From CAYXSX01 sp964493095 (GTDB lineage: Bacteria > Pseudomonadota > Alphaproteobacteria > Micavibrionales > Micavibrionaceae), in NCBI GenBank assembly GCA_964493095.1, contig CAZBNG010000027.1, forward strand, positions 1 through 26,619: a stretch of 26,619 nucleotides of DNA, in the 5' to 3' direction. The position numbers and the translations under genes were made by a program. The notes beneath the pieces were generated by a model. That model was not told the DNA's origin and did no database searches. It saw nothing but the letters and a program-made list of their open reading frames with translations. How positions within the stretch are numbered: the stretch's first letter is position 1; each line of letters begins with the position of its first letter. Shown here piece after piece: positions 7,459-15,347 of the stretch.

Positions 7459-8377
7459 CATTCCATCCCTATAACAGCCCTGCCTNNNNNNNNNNGCCTA
7501 TGCAGCCAGTTTTAACGGACTGGCTGAAGTGATGAGTCTGCAGGAATGGGGAGCGTATTTTCGGCTGCGTGATATAGAAGGATCGGAGCGTCGTGATGCC
7601 ATCATGCTGGCGCCACGCCTTCCTTTTCTTGACAATGCGCCGTATGGGGATTTTGCAGGGAAGGCGCGGGAACTCGGGTTGGTATCCCTGACATTTGTAA
7701 CCGATCCGCTTTATATGCCGGAAATTCCGACGCTTGAAGCCTCCTTTGATACCGTGAAGCCTTTCAAGACCCACTATATTCATGATTACAGGCTAACGCC
7801 GGATTACAGCGACAATCACCTGCGTAATATTCGCTATGCGCAAAAACGATGTGCAGTGCGGGACGTGGCACTGGCCAGGCATCTTCAGGAGTGGCTGGCT
7901 CTGTGGGAAGATCTTACGCGCCGCCATCAGATTACAGGTTGGGGGGCGTTTTCTTCTGGACATTTTACGGCATTGGCCGAAGTCGCGGGCATTGTGTGTC
8001 ACGGTGCTTACGATAGTGGAGGAAGCTGCGTCGCGATGAGCCTGTGGGCGGAAACGGATTACAGCGCGGTCGCGCATTTAAGCGTATGCAGCGCGGAAGG
8101 CTATCGCCTGAAAGCCAATTACGCGGTTTATGCCTATGCGCTGGAGCATTTTAAAAATAAAAAGTTTCTCGATTTCGGTAGCAATGTCGGTTTGTATGAT
8201 GACCCTGAAGATGGTCTTTCCTATTTTAAGGCGGGGTTTTCAAACATAAAAAAATCCAGCTATTTATGTGGTATGATTTGCGATGAAACGGAATATGCGC
8301 GTTTAAGTGCGTCGTTCCTGCCGGGCCTCTTTTTTCCGGCATACCGTACGCCAAAGGCGGGCATGAATGATAAGTAG
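7455..8377 (+). CDS. FemAB/GNAT-like acyltransferase, interrupted by an assembly gap
   Basis: The C-terminal half resembles the GNAT-fold FemAB/BioF2-like acyltransferases: 'SVCSAEGYRLKANYAVYAYALEHF' is followed by 'FLDFGSNVGLYDDPEDGLSYFKAGFSN', where family members have a Gly-rich turn before a conserved 'fK.gF'. The gene starts at ATG 7455, overlapping the rmlB stop. Ten N at 7486-7495 interrupt codons 11-14. The reading frame before the gap (MTFHPYNSPA) and after it (AYAASFNGL) differ by one base, so the true gap is 8, 11 or another length with the same remainder, not 10. The GTG at 7529 is therefore not the real start. It overlaps the next gene by 11 bp. From its place behind the aminotransferase, a role in N-acylating a dTDP-amino sugar is plausible but inferred. 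Confidence 0.7.
7486..7495. other. Assembly gap (ten N)
   Basis: A run of ten N lies inside the FemAB-like gene. Reading frames on its two sides disagree by one base, so the run is a placeholder and not a measured length. Confidence 0.95.
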
Positions 8378-9407
8378 CGCAGAAAAATATATTGGCGGGT
8401 TTTTGGAGCTCGACCTTGCCGCGATAGCAGAATGTAAAGATTCAGTATGGAATGCCTGGCATAAAAACATGCGCAGTGCCTGCCATTTCAAAAATGCCCG
8501 CTCCGCGCTTTGGTATCTTCTTGATCAAAAAAAGCCCGGTAAACTCTGGCTGCCTTCATATATATGCGCCGACATTATGCAGGGAGCAGAGGCGGCCTGC
8601 ACGCCTGTTTCCTTTTTTCCCTGCGATCCGGTTAACGGGGTTGATGTAGAGTTTCTTAAGAAAAATGTGCGGTCCGGCGATGCGGTTTTGCTCGTAAATT
8701 ATTATGGAGTGATGCCGGAGCAAGAGGTGCTGGATTTTGTTGCTTCGAAGCCCGATATCCTCTGGATAGAGGACCGGTGCCAGATGCTGTGGAGCGAATT
8801 TCCGGCCTACGGGGATTGGCTGATTTATTCCCCTCGAAAGGTTCTAGGTGTTCCAGATGGGGGTCTTTTGCTAAGTGAAAAACACGATATAATTTTGCCG
8901 GAAGTCGAGAGTTCTGTTGCCGATAGGGAAGAACTGGCACCGGTTATTATGCGTTATGAGGATGAGGGGGGCAGCCATAACAGCATATGGTATGAAGCCT
9001 ATAAACGGGCTGAAAAAGCGATGGAGGTTTCTCCTGCCCCCATGCTCCGTATGTCCCGGGATATCCTGAAACGCATTGAGTTGAAAGAGGCGGTTGAAGC
9101 GCGCCGGGCAAACGCACGTATTTTGATGGAAAATTTGTCCAAATCGGTAAAATTTAAGAATTTTTTGCCGCAAGATGTACCACTTTGTATGCCGGTTTTT
9201 AGCGAAAAAGCTACTGAAATTATTGAATTTTTGGCAAAAAACGGGGTGTTTTGCGCCCGTCACTGGCCGGAGCTGGCCTCCCCGCAGGCGGAATGGCCGG
9301 ATTCATGGGGAATGGCACAAAATATGCTTAGTTTACCGTGTGATCACCGCTACAATGAAGGCGATATGATGCGTGTGGCAGGTCTGGTCAAAGAAGTTTT
9401 ATCGTAA
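8367..9407 (+). CDS. Divergent DegT/DnrJ/EryC1-fold aminotransferase-like protein
   Basis: This is a 346-aa protein with the layout of a PLP-dependent fold-I aminotransferase but poor similarity to the classical sugar enzymes. 'LWLPSYICADIMQGAEAA' corresponds to the 'P..tf..t..a....G' region. 'DAVLLVNYYGVMPEQE' precedes 'ILWIEDRCQML', with the Asp expected to contact PLP. 'YSPRKVLGVPDGGLLL' contains K158 in the position of the Schiff-base lysine. The catalytic residues are therefore kept, arguing against a dead copy. Its ATG lies 11 bp inside the preceding acyltransferase gene, so the pair is coupled. The substrate is unknown; a second amino group on the dTDP sugar is one possibility. Confidence 0.72.
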   Translation: MISSAEKYIGGFLELDLAAIAECKDSVWNAWHKNMRSACHFKNARSALWYLLDQKKPGKLWLPSYICADIMQGAEAACTPVSFFPCDPVNGVDVEFLKKNVRSGDAVLLVNYYGVMPEQEVLDFVASKPDILWIEDRCQMLWSEFPAYGDWLIYSPRKVLGVPDGGLLLSEKHDIILPEVESSVADREELAPVIMRYEDEGGSHNSIWYEAYKRAEKAMEVSPAPMLRMSRDILKRIELKEAVEARRANARILMENLSKSVKFKNFLPQDVPLCMPVFSEKATEIIEFLAKNGVFCARHWPELASPQAEWPDSWGMAQNMLSLPCDHRYNEGDMMRVAGLVKEVLS

Positions 9408-9424
9408 TTTTTTGAGAGTGTGTC

Positions 9425-10264
9425 ATGAATAAACCTATTGCTCCTGAAAAGGTTAAGCCGGTCGGCGTTAAGAAAACGGCGACCATTGCGAACGATGTTG
9501 AGAGGGCGGCTTTTGAGTTGCATATGTTGGGATATACACAGCTTGATTCGGGTTTTTCCGAGTCGGAACTGAAAGAGTTTTCCGACCGTCTTGATGCGGC
9601 GATGGAGATTCAGCGTAAAGAATGCGGCGGTGCCGAATATATGAAGACAACGGGAGAATCCCACTTTATCCGCGCCCTTATCGTGTATGACGAGACGTTT
9701 TTTAAGGTGTGCCGGCACCCGAAAATTCTGGAACTTGCCGAGATGATAATGGGGGCGCCCGTCTATTTAAATCAGCAGAACGCTGTTTTAAACCCGCCCG
9801 GTGATGTCGATTACGAAACGGTTTATCATCGTGATTTCCCCCACCAGCATTTTACGAGCAGTCACGCCCTGGCGCTTACCGTTTTGCTCTGCGTTGATGA
9901 TTTTATGGTGGAGAACGGTGCGACCATGGTGCTCCCCGGTTCCCACAAAATCGAGCCTTTCCCCGATGAATCTGTATGGCGCAACCGCGAAGTCCCCATG
10001 ACTGGTAAAAAGGGAACGTTTTTGATTATGGACAGTATGCTGTTTCATCGTACCGGTAAAAATAAAACGGAAGATTTCCGCCGCGCAGTTGTGCAGGTCT
10101 ATTCCATTCCTCTGATCAAGCAGGTGATTAGTTTTCCGCATATGTTCGGCGATAAATACAAGGACGATCCGGAACTGGCGACGTTTTTGGGTTATCCTTA
10201 CGAAACGGCCAATAACGTAATGGATTTTCGCCGCGCCCGCGGCATGGTTAAAGAGGGATTGTAA
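9425..10264 (+). CDS. Phytanoyl-CoA dioxygenase (PhyH)-family oxygenase 1
   Basis: This is a predicted Fe(II)/2-oxoglutarate-dependent oxygenase of 279 aa. The double-stranded beta-helix ligands are visible: the H-x-D pair H135/D137 in 'YHRDFPHQHF', and the distal H208 in 'DSMLFHRTGKNKT'. The following 'RRAVVQVY' has the arginine expected to bind 2-oxoglutarate. 'ENGATMVLPGSHK' is a typical PhyH segment. Bacterial PhyH enzymes hydroxylate many small molecules, including sugar and natural-product intermediates, so the family name does not mean phytanoyl-CoA is the substrate. GAGAG precedes the ATG. The gene is followed with no gap by a second PhyH gene, and both lie in a run with sugar-nucleotide and methyltransferase genes. 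Modification of a sugar or of its N-acyl group is a reasonable inference. Confidence 0.85.
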   Translation: MNKPIAPEKVKPVGVKKTATIANDVERAAFELHMLGYTQLDSGFSESELKEFSDRLDAAMEIQRKECGGAEYMKTTGESHFIRALIVYDETFFKVCRHPKILELAEMIMGAPVYLNQQNAVLNPPGDVDYETVYHRDFPHQHFTSSHALALTVLLCVDDFMVENGATMVLPGSHKIEPFPDESVWRNREVPMTGKKGTFLIMDSMLFHRTGKNKTEDFRRAVVQVYSIPLIKQVISFPHMFGDKYKDDPELATFLGYPYETANNVMDFRRARGMVKEGL

Positions 10265-11062
10265 ATGCCGGGAAACGCAAATGATTACGCCGTATCACTG
10301 GAAGAGTTTAGCAGGGAAATCGATGAGCGTGGCTGGGTCAGGATCCCCGGTGTTTTAAAACCGGATGCAGTAGAAGGGCTTGGGAAAGCTCTTGAGAGCG
10401 TTTATAAGAAACAGCGTGTTATCCAGGAAAAAAACGGTGTGGCCGAAGGGCTTACCGGCACAGTCCACTGCCTTTTAGGCTGGGAAAAGGCGTTCGATGA
10501 TTTTATGGCGCACCTGCCGCTTCAGACTTATCTTCAGGAGTTTTTCGCTAAACCCTATATTTTGAACAATTATGGCGGCGTGATTAATTTTCCGGCTAAT
10601 AATATCTACGCTAACCGCCCTCACCGCGATGTCCGCGATTTTACCGCTCCGGCCCGTCTTATGATGAACATGCTGGTTATGCTCGATGATTTTACCCTGG
10701 AAAACGGAGCCACGAAAGTTCTGGCAGGGTCCCACAAAAGGCGCGATGAAAAGGAAGCCGAATATTTCGAGGAACGCGCCGAACGCGTGACAGGTAAGGC
10801 TGGGGATATCGTGCTGTGGGACAGCAATCTTCTTCATTCCGCCGGATTCAATAAAACCGACGTGGTCCGACGCGCTTTGACGATATGTTTTTCGCGCCCC
10901 TATATTAAACCGACCATAGATTTTCTGAGCGCTCTTGATAAAGAGTTTATAGAAAGCCAGAATGAATTCGTGAAAACCATGATAGGGTATTACGCTCGAC
11001 CGGCTGCGGATGTGAGCGCGTTTTTCCAGCCGCGTGAAAAATGGTCATACCGTATGCAATAA
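10265..11062 (+). CDS. Phytanoyl-CoA dioxygenase (PhyH)-family oxygenase 2
   Basis: This is a 265-aa Fe(II)/2-oxoglutarate oxygenase directly abutting the previous one (its ATG follows the TAA). Predicted iron ligands are H120 and D122 in 'PHRDVRDF', and H191 in 'DSNLLHSAGFNKT'. 'RRALTICFSRPYIKP' carries the 2-oxoglutarate arginine. 'ENGATKVLAGSHKRR' is shared with its neighbour, so the two are paralogues, but they are well diverged elsewhere and probably act at different positions or on different steps. All key ligands are present, so an active enzyme is expected. The substrate is not known. Confidence 0.85.
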   Translation: MPGNANDYAVSLEEFSREIDERGWVRIPGVLKPDAVEGLGKALESVYKKQRVIQEKNGVAEGLTGTVHCLLGWEKAFDDFMAHLPLQTYLQEFFAKPYILNNYGGVINFPANNIYANRPHRDVRDFTAPARLMMNMLVMLDDFTLENGATKVLAGSHKRRDEKEAEYFEERAERVTGKAGDIVLWDSNLLHSAGFNKTDVVRRALTICFSRPYIKPTIDFLSALDKEFIESQNEFVKTMIGYYARPAADVSAFFQPREKWSYRMQ

Positions 11063-11083
11063 AAGTAACCTTCGGAGCTGCCT

Positions 11084-11860
11084 ATGAAAGAAGCCGTTAA
11101 CACCGCCTTTGATCTGGAAGAAGAAAGAAAGGAACTGGCCCGGATTGCTTCGGAAACCAGCCCGGACGCGCCTTTTGATATAAAGATGCGCGATTATATG
11201 ATGCGCACTATAAAGCCGTTTGCACGTACAGGCAGTTGCCTTCAACTGGGGTGCGCGCACGGAGATCAGACATTCGTTCTGGCCCGTAATTTTGAAAAGG
11301 TCGTGGTTATCGAAGCCGTGCGGGAATTGATAGATTATACACAGGAACGCGCCAAGGAGGAAGGCGTCAATAACATCGAGTTCATACACACCATGGTGGA
11401 GGAATTCGATTCAGATCAGCGTTTTGACAACATCATTTTATCTCACGTTCTGGAACATATTCATGATGATGAAGGCGTTTTACGAATTTTGCTCAGGCAC
11501 CTTGATGATGAGGGCAGGATGTTTGTTCTCGTGCCTAATGCCAATGCGGCATCGCGTTTGATCGCGGTAAAAATGGGTGCATTGGATATGACGGAATCTT
11601 TCAGTGCGGGTGATTTACAGGCAGGGCATCGCCGCATCTATCATATGGATCATCTTTGCGCCGTGATGCGGGCGGCGGGTGGAAATATTATTCATACGGC
11701 GGGTATATTTTTTAAGCCTCTCGCAAACTTCCAGTTTGACGCGCTGATGGGCGGGGACCTGATTTCAGATGCCTTTATGGAAGGGTGTTATGAGCTTGGA
11801 AAGGAATATCCGCTTTTATCGGCCTCTATCATGGTGGTTGCCGAAAAACCCCAAAGTTAA
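11084..11860 (+). CDS. Class I SAM-dependent methyltransferase
   Basis: This 258-aa protein has a Rossmann SAM-binding motif I 'LQLGCAHGD' (residues 53-61), the acidic end of strand 2 in 'VVVIEAVRE', and 'FDNIILSHVLEHIHDD' as motif post-II/III, the pattern of the Methyltransf_11/23 group. 'EGRMFVLVPNANA' follows. Motif I has Cys-Ala-His in place of the usual Gly-x-Gly-x-Gly spacing, which is a modest departure. It lies between two dioxygenases and an HMW1C-like glycosyltransferase with 21-bp and 12-bp spacers. It probably methylates a glycan or sugar intermediate; a lipid or peptide substrate cannot be excluded. Confidence 0.82.
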   Translation: MKEAVNTAFDLEEERKELARIASETSPDAPFDIKMRDYMMRTIKPFARTGSCLQLGCAHGDQTFVLARNFEKVVVIEAVRELIDYTQERAKEEGVNNIEFIHTMVEEFDSDQRFDNIILSHVLEHIHDDEGVLRILLRHLDDEGRMFVLVPNANAASRLIAVKMGALDMTESFSAGDLQAGHRRIYHMDHLCAVMRAAGGNIIHTAGIFFKPLANFQFDALMGGDLISDAFMEGCYELGKEYPLLSASIMVVAEKPQS

Positions 11861-11872
11861 GGGTTTCGGATA

Positions 11873-13717
11873 TTGAATACAGCGCTTCAAAAAACCTTAA
11901 ATCTTATAAATCAGGAAAAAATAAATGCGCTTATTAATGCGCATAACTGGGGTGCGTGCTGGGAAGAGTTATCCGATGCACTAATCAAATTCCATGAGCA
12001 AAAGGAAGACGATCATTACAACCTTCTGATCAGCGAGAAGGACCAGCAGCAGGTAGATAGAACCTTTTCTGAGTTGTTTGTTCAGATTTTCCTGGCGTTC
12101 ATTCACAGTCCACAGGTTGTTTTACCGCAGGACCGTTATGTGCCCTTTGTCGTGTTCCATGAATATATTCATGATGTGTTTTATCTGGCGGGTTTTGAAA
12201 ACACGGATGAAGAGGTAGAGCGATTTCTTACCGCCAATCCGGCCCCGTTGGATGAGTCGGCACAGCGCAAGTTATGTCTGCTTCTTAGTCTGAATACGGA
12301 TAAAAATATCGATGAAATTCTTTCCCTTATCGGTCCAGAGCAAAGAGGTCCTGCACTTGTCGGGTTTTTGTCAGCTAAAAAGATTTTTCAAAAGAACGTT
12401 CATGAAAACAAAATAAAAATCATGAAATACGGTTCCGATTTCGCCGCTATGAGCTTGCGTACGGATATCGTCAAGATGATGGTAAAAGGATATTTTTACA
12501 CCAGCTATCTGGATTACCCGGACAAACATCTCATCCGTAAGGATATGAATGCTTATATTCACAGGCTTCTGGAAGGGCAGATGGCGAACTTCCCGCCGGT
12601 TGAGCCTAAGCCCTATGAAGGGAGTAAGCCGCATATCGTTGTTTACCTGGATGCGTTTTCCAGCGGGCATGTCATTTTTAAATGTTGGGGCGATCGTATT
12701 TTATCACTGAAGAAAAACTTTCACGTCACGATTATGGTCCCCAAGGATAAAATAGACGATGAAGTGCGTGCCTTGTTCGATGAGGTCTGCGAGGTCGATG
12801 AAATGGCCCTGGGTCTGGCTATTCTCAAACTTAAGGAACTGGCTCCCGATATATTGTTCTTTGCTTCGCTGGGGCTTTCTGCCATCGGCGTTATTTTATC
12901 AAATTACCGCTTCGCGCCTCTCCAGATTATGGGGCTGGGTCAGCCTGCTACGTCTTACAGCGATTATATTGATATCGTGTACGGATATGATGATCTTTAC
13001 GATGAACGGGCGTTTCCTGAAGATAAATACGTTAGTTGCGGTGAGAGGCCTTTTTTAAACGAAAGTAAGGTCTTAAAGGCTATGAAATTTGAAAGGCCGC
13101 AGGACACTAAGCCTAAAAAAATTCTGGAATTAGGCGTTGTCGGTGCTACGTTTAAAATTTCGTACAGTTTTTTTAAAGCACTGGAAGAAATTTCAAAAGA
13201 TGCGGATTTTGAAATTCATCTTTCATTTTTGAGTAGCTCTAAAGGTCTTGAGTTTCTAATGCTCCGTGAGGCACTTCAGAAAGAATTTCAAAATATTACC
13301 GTCTATGGTTATCAGTCCTATAAAAGCTATTTTGCCACGCTCAAAAAATTAGATATTGTTTTATCGCAATTTCCTTATGGACACAGTAATACTCTTATAG
13401 ACACCTTGCTTGCCGGAAAGCCCTGTGTCGCGCTGATAGGGGTCGAGCCGCACGAAAAAACAGGAGAAATTTTAAGATATTGTAGCCTTGCGGATGAGTG
13501 TCTTGCTACCTCAGTTAAGGAATACAAGGATAAATTTTTCTCTCTGGCGCACCAAATTTTGGGAGGAAAGCGTGATTTTTTCAATCCTGCGGAAGTTTAT
13601 GAAGCTATATACAGGCCCCCGGAAAAGTTCCATACGCTGGGGGATACCATGAAGTGGATATTTGAAAACAAAAGCATGATTATGTCTTCTGATGAAAAGT
13701 TCTTTTCTGCCGAATAA
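11873..13717 (+). CDS. HMW1C-like glycosyltransferase (GT41)
   Basis: This 614-aa protein matches the family of Actinobacillus pleuropneumoniae HMW1C (about 620 aa) in length and order: an N-terminal all-helical region (about 1-240), then two Rossmann halves of a GT-B fold. Corresponding segments that I recognise are 'KPHIVVYLDAFSSGHVI', 'APLQIMGLGQPATSYSDYI' (A. pleuropneumoniae: 'APIQAIALGHPATTHSDFI') and 'VGATFKISYSFFKAL' with K428, at the conserved UDP-sugar-contacting lysine. 'FPYGHSNTLIDTLLAGKP' corresponds to 'FPFGNTNGIIDMVTLGLV', and 'GVEPHEKTGEILRY' follows. Characterised HMW1C enzymes glucosylate asparagine in N-x-S/T of adhesins in the cytoplasm. Q357 replaces a His of that protein, so the donor or acceptor may differ. 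The start is TTG with TAAGGG upstream. Confidence 0.8.
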   Translation: MNTALQKTLNLINQEKINALINAHNWGACWEELSDALIKFHEQKEDDHYNLLISEKDQQQVDRTFSELFVQIFLAFIHSPQVVLPQDRYVPFVVFHEYIHDVFYLAGFENTDEEVERFLTANPAPLDESAQRKLCLLLSLNTDKNIDEILSLIGPEQRGPALVGFLSAKKIFQKNVHENKIKIMKYGSDFAAMSLRTDIVKMMVKGYFYTSYLDYPDKHLIRKDMNAYIHRLLEGQMANFPPVEPKPYEGSKPHIVVYLDAFSSGHVIFKCWGDRILSLKKNFHVTIMVPKDKIDDEVRALFDEVCEVDEMALGLAILKLKELAPDILFFASLGLSAIGVILSNYRFAPLQIMGLGQPATSYSDYIDIVYGYDDLYDERAFPEDKYVSCGERPFLNESKVLKAMKFERPQDTKPKKILELGVVGATFKISYSFFKALEEISKDADFEIHLSFLSSSKGLEFLMLREALQKEFQNITVYGYQSYKSYFATLKKLDIVLSQFPYGHSNTLIDTLLAGKPCVALIGVEPHEKTGEILRYCSLADECLATSVKEYKDKFFSLAHQILGGKRDFFNPAEVYEAIYRPPEKFHTLGDTMKWIFENKSMIMSSDEKFFSAE

Positions 13718-13734
13718 CGAGAAGGAATAAGTTA

Positions 13735-14799
13735 ATGAGTGCGCAGGAGTTTTTAGATGAAATTATTGCGGCTTTTTACGATCACCTTATAGTGAGGGAA
13801 GATGATAATTACGACCTGATACGTTTTCCGGCTGAAAACAAGGACCAGTTCAGGAGCGAAGACCACCGCTTGTTCATGCAGTATTTTCTAAAGAATTATC
13901 GCGGTTTTTACGATAGTTATGCCCTTTTGTGCAATGATTCCTCCCGTAACCTGTTCAGGAATCTTATTCTCTATAAATTACTGGGACACCAGCATGTGCG
14001 CATTAAGCCAGGGTCTTTCAGTGAATATAAGAGACAGATCGAAGAAATGAAAAACTATGAGATGGGCGTATCGGAATTTAAGGCCCGTTTCTCCTCCTAC
14101 GATTTGATGCATTTTCGTGATATCCCTTTCCGCGGCTGCAAGCTATCCTTAGAGAGCCTTTATACCAACCTCGCTTATTCTTTGTTGAAAGATATGTACA
14201 GCTACCACGAGGGGAGCGTTAATATTGCCGTTGAAAGCGGGGATGTCGTTGTGGAAGGGGGAACCTGCATTGGCGAAAACACGGTGAAATTCGCCGTCAT
14301 GGGCGGGCCCAAAGGGCATGTATACAGCTTTGATCCGTTGTCGCTTCATCTGGATATCGCGCGTTATAACCTGCGGCAAAACGGTGTTGAGGATCAGGTT
14401 ACGTTGCTGGAATACGGCATGTCGGATCATGTTCACGAAGTTTCCGCGCAAAAAGATCAGGACCGGGAAATCAGCCCTGCTTTTTCTATTCAGGATGGAG
14501 ACGAGGACATACCGCTTACAACCATAGACCATGTTGTCGATCAGGAATCTCTGAAGAAAGTCGATTTCGTAAAGATGGATATCGAGGGGGCCGAACTCGC
14601 AGCTTTGAGAGGGGCAGCGGAAACCATTAAAAAACACCGTCCCAAACTTGCCATATCGCTATATCATAAAATTGAAGATTTTATAGCGATTCCGCAATAT
14701 TTGCAGAGCCTGTGCTCTTCTTACGATTTCTATCTCGACCATTACACGATTTTTGCCTCCGAAACGGTTCTTTTTGCCATCGATCGGGAAAAGCGGTGA
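13735..14799 (+). CDS. FkbM-family methyltransferase (third copy)
   Basis: This 354-aa protein is predicted to be a SAM-dependent methyltransferase of the FkbM family. The SAM motif 'VVEGGTCIGENTV' is around residues 172-184, 'VYSFDPLSLHLDIAR' follows, and 'VKMDIEGAELAAL' is around D282. 'PKLAISLYHKIEDF' and 'YDFYLDHYTIFASETVLFAI' close the protein in the same way as the two copies at 1088-3396. The N-terminal ~150 residues differ from those copies and are mostly helical, with no domain I recognise. AAGGA precedes the ATG by 9-10 bp. The gene follows the HMW1C-like gene by 17 bp, so the pair may act on one glycan. It is the last gene of the plus-strand run and faces a minus-strand gene. Confidence 0.86.
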   Translation: MSAQEFLDEIIAAFYDHLIVREDDNYDLIRFPAENKDQFRSEDHRLFMQYFLKNYRGFYDSYALLCNDSSRNLFRNLILYKLLGHQHVRIKPGSFSEYKRQIEEMKNYEMGVSEFKARFSSYDLMHFRDIPFRGCKLSLESLYTNLAYSLLKDMYSYHEGSVNIAVESGDVVVEGGTCIGENTVKFAVMGGPKGHVYSFDPLSLHLDIARYNLRQNGVEDQVTLLEYGMSDHVHEVSAQKDQDREISPAFSIQDGDEDIPLTTIDHVVDQESLKKVDFVKMDIEGAELAALRGAAETIKKHRPKLAISLYHKIEDFIAIPQYLQSLCSSYDFYLDHYTIFASETVLFAIDREKR

Positions 14800-14810
14800 G
14801 TTTATACCGC
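14793..14810 (-). terminator. Weak hairpin that could end minus-strand transcription
   Basis: GCGGT (14793-14797) pairs with ACCGC (14806-14810) across an 8-nt loop. On the minus strand it is followed by TTTTCCC. The stem is only 5 bp and it overlaps the end of the convergent FkbM gene, so it is at best a weak terminator for the small secreted-protein gene. Confidence 0.25.
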
Positions 14811-14832
14811 CTGAAGGCACGAAGGGGCATTC

Positions 14833-15285
14833 CTATTTTCTGTTCTGCTCCTGAATCAACTCCCGTATCTGATCTTCTGTATACTTGCTGTATTCTTCGT
14901 AATGGCGCTTTGCCTCTGCGGCTTCTTCTGTGAAGCAGCCGTTCTGGTCATAGTTTTTATTAAGTTCGCTTTGAATCTCATAGCGCCGTCTTAGTATGTT
15001 TTTTTTGACGTAGTTCGGTTTAAACCCCGGATCGTCCTTTAGGGTTTCGCTGAATAATTCGTCAGCGACAATCTCAAGGGTTTTCAGGAATGTCTGGTTG
15101 ATTGCGATGTCAGGCAGACAGTGTTTGTGATAGGCGAAAGCTCTTTCGTTCAGATCAAAAAAGCCGACTAGAAAAGACAGCTTTTCAGGAGGTTTTTTGT
15201 TTTCCGCTCTAATAGGAAAACAAAACATTATACTAAGGATAAGGGTGCATAAGATGCGGGTGATGCCTGTGCGTAGGAAGTTCAT
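14833..15285 (-). CDS. Small secreted or periplasmic protein of unknown function
   Basis: I do not recognise this protein. With the ATG at 15283-15285 it has 150 residues and begins with a good Sec signal peptide: positive start, hydrophobic stretch 'ILCTLILSIMFCF', and a plausible cleavage after 'PIRA'. The mature part is charged and helical. Two cysteines outside the signal ('KHCLPD', 'NGCFTE') could form a disulfide. A repeated-looking acidic/basic C-terminus 'YTEDQIRELIQEQNRK' ends it. An in-frame longer version from 15336 would put 17 residues before the signal peptide and is rejected. It lies 62 bp downstream of the ABC transporter on the same strand, so it may be co-transcribed and act with it in the envelope. 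Confidence 0.65.
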   Translation of the reverse strand: MNFLRTGITRILCTLILSIMFCFPIRAENKKPPEKLSFLVGFFDLNERAFAYHKHCLPDIAINQTFLKTLEIVADELFSETLKDDPGFKPNYVKKNILRRRYEIQSELNKNYDQNGCFTEEAAEAKRHYEEYSKYTEDQIRELIQEQNRK

Positions 15286-15347
15286 TTTATGCCTATACGT
15301 ATCAAAAGACAGCGTATTTGCTGATTTGAAAATCATTATAGGACTTT

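Noticed and set aside
7469..7783. Minus-strand frame spanning the N gap
   Set aside because: It lies antisense to the FemAB-like gene, includes undefined residues and has no family features.
15286..15336. N-terminal 17-residue extension of the small secreted protein
   Set aside because: It would place extra polar residues before a well-formed signal peptide; the ATG at 15285 is the natural start.
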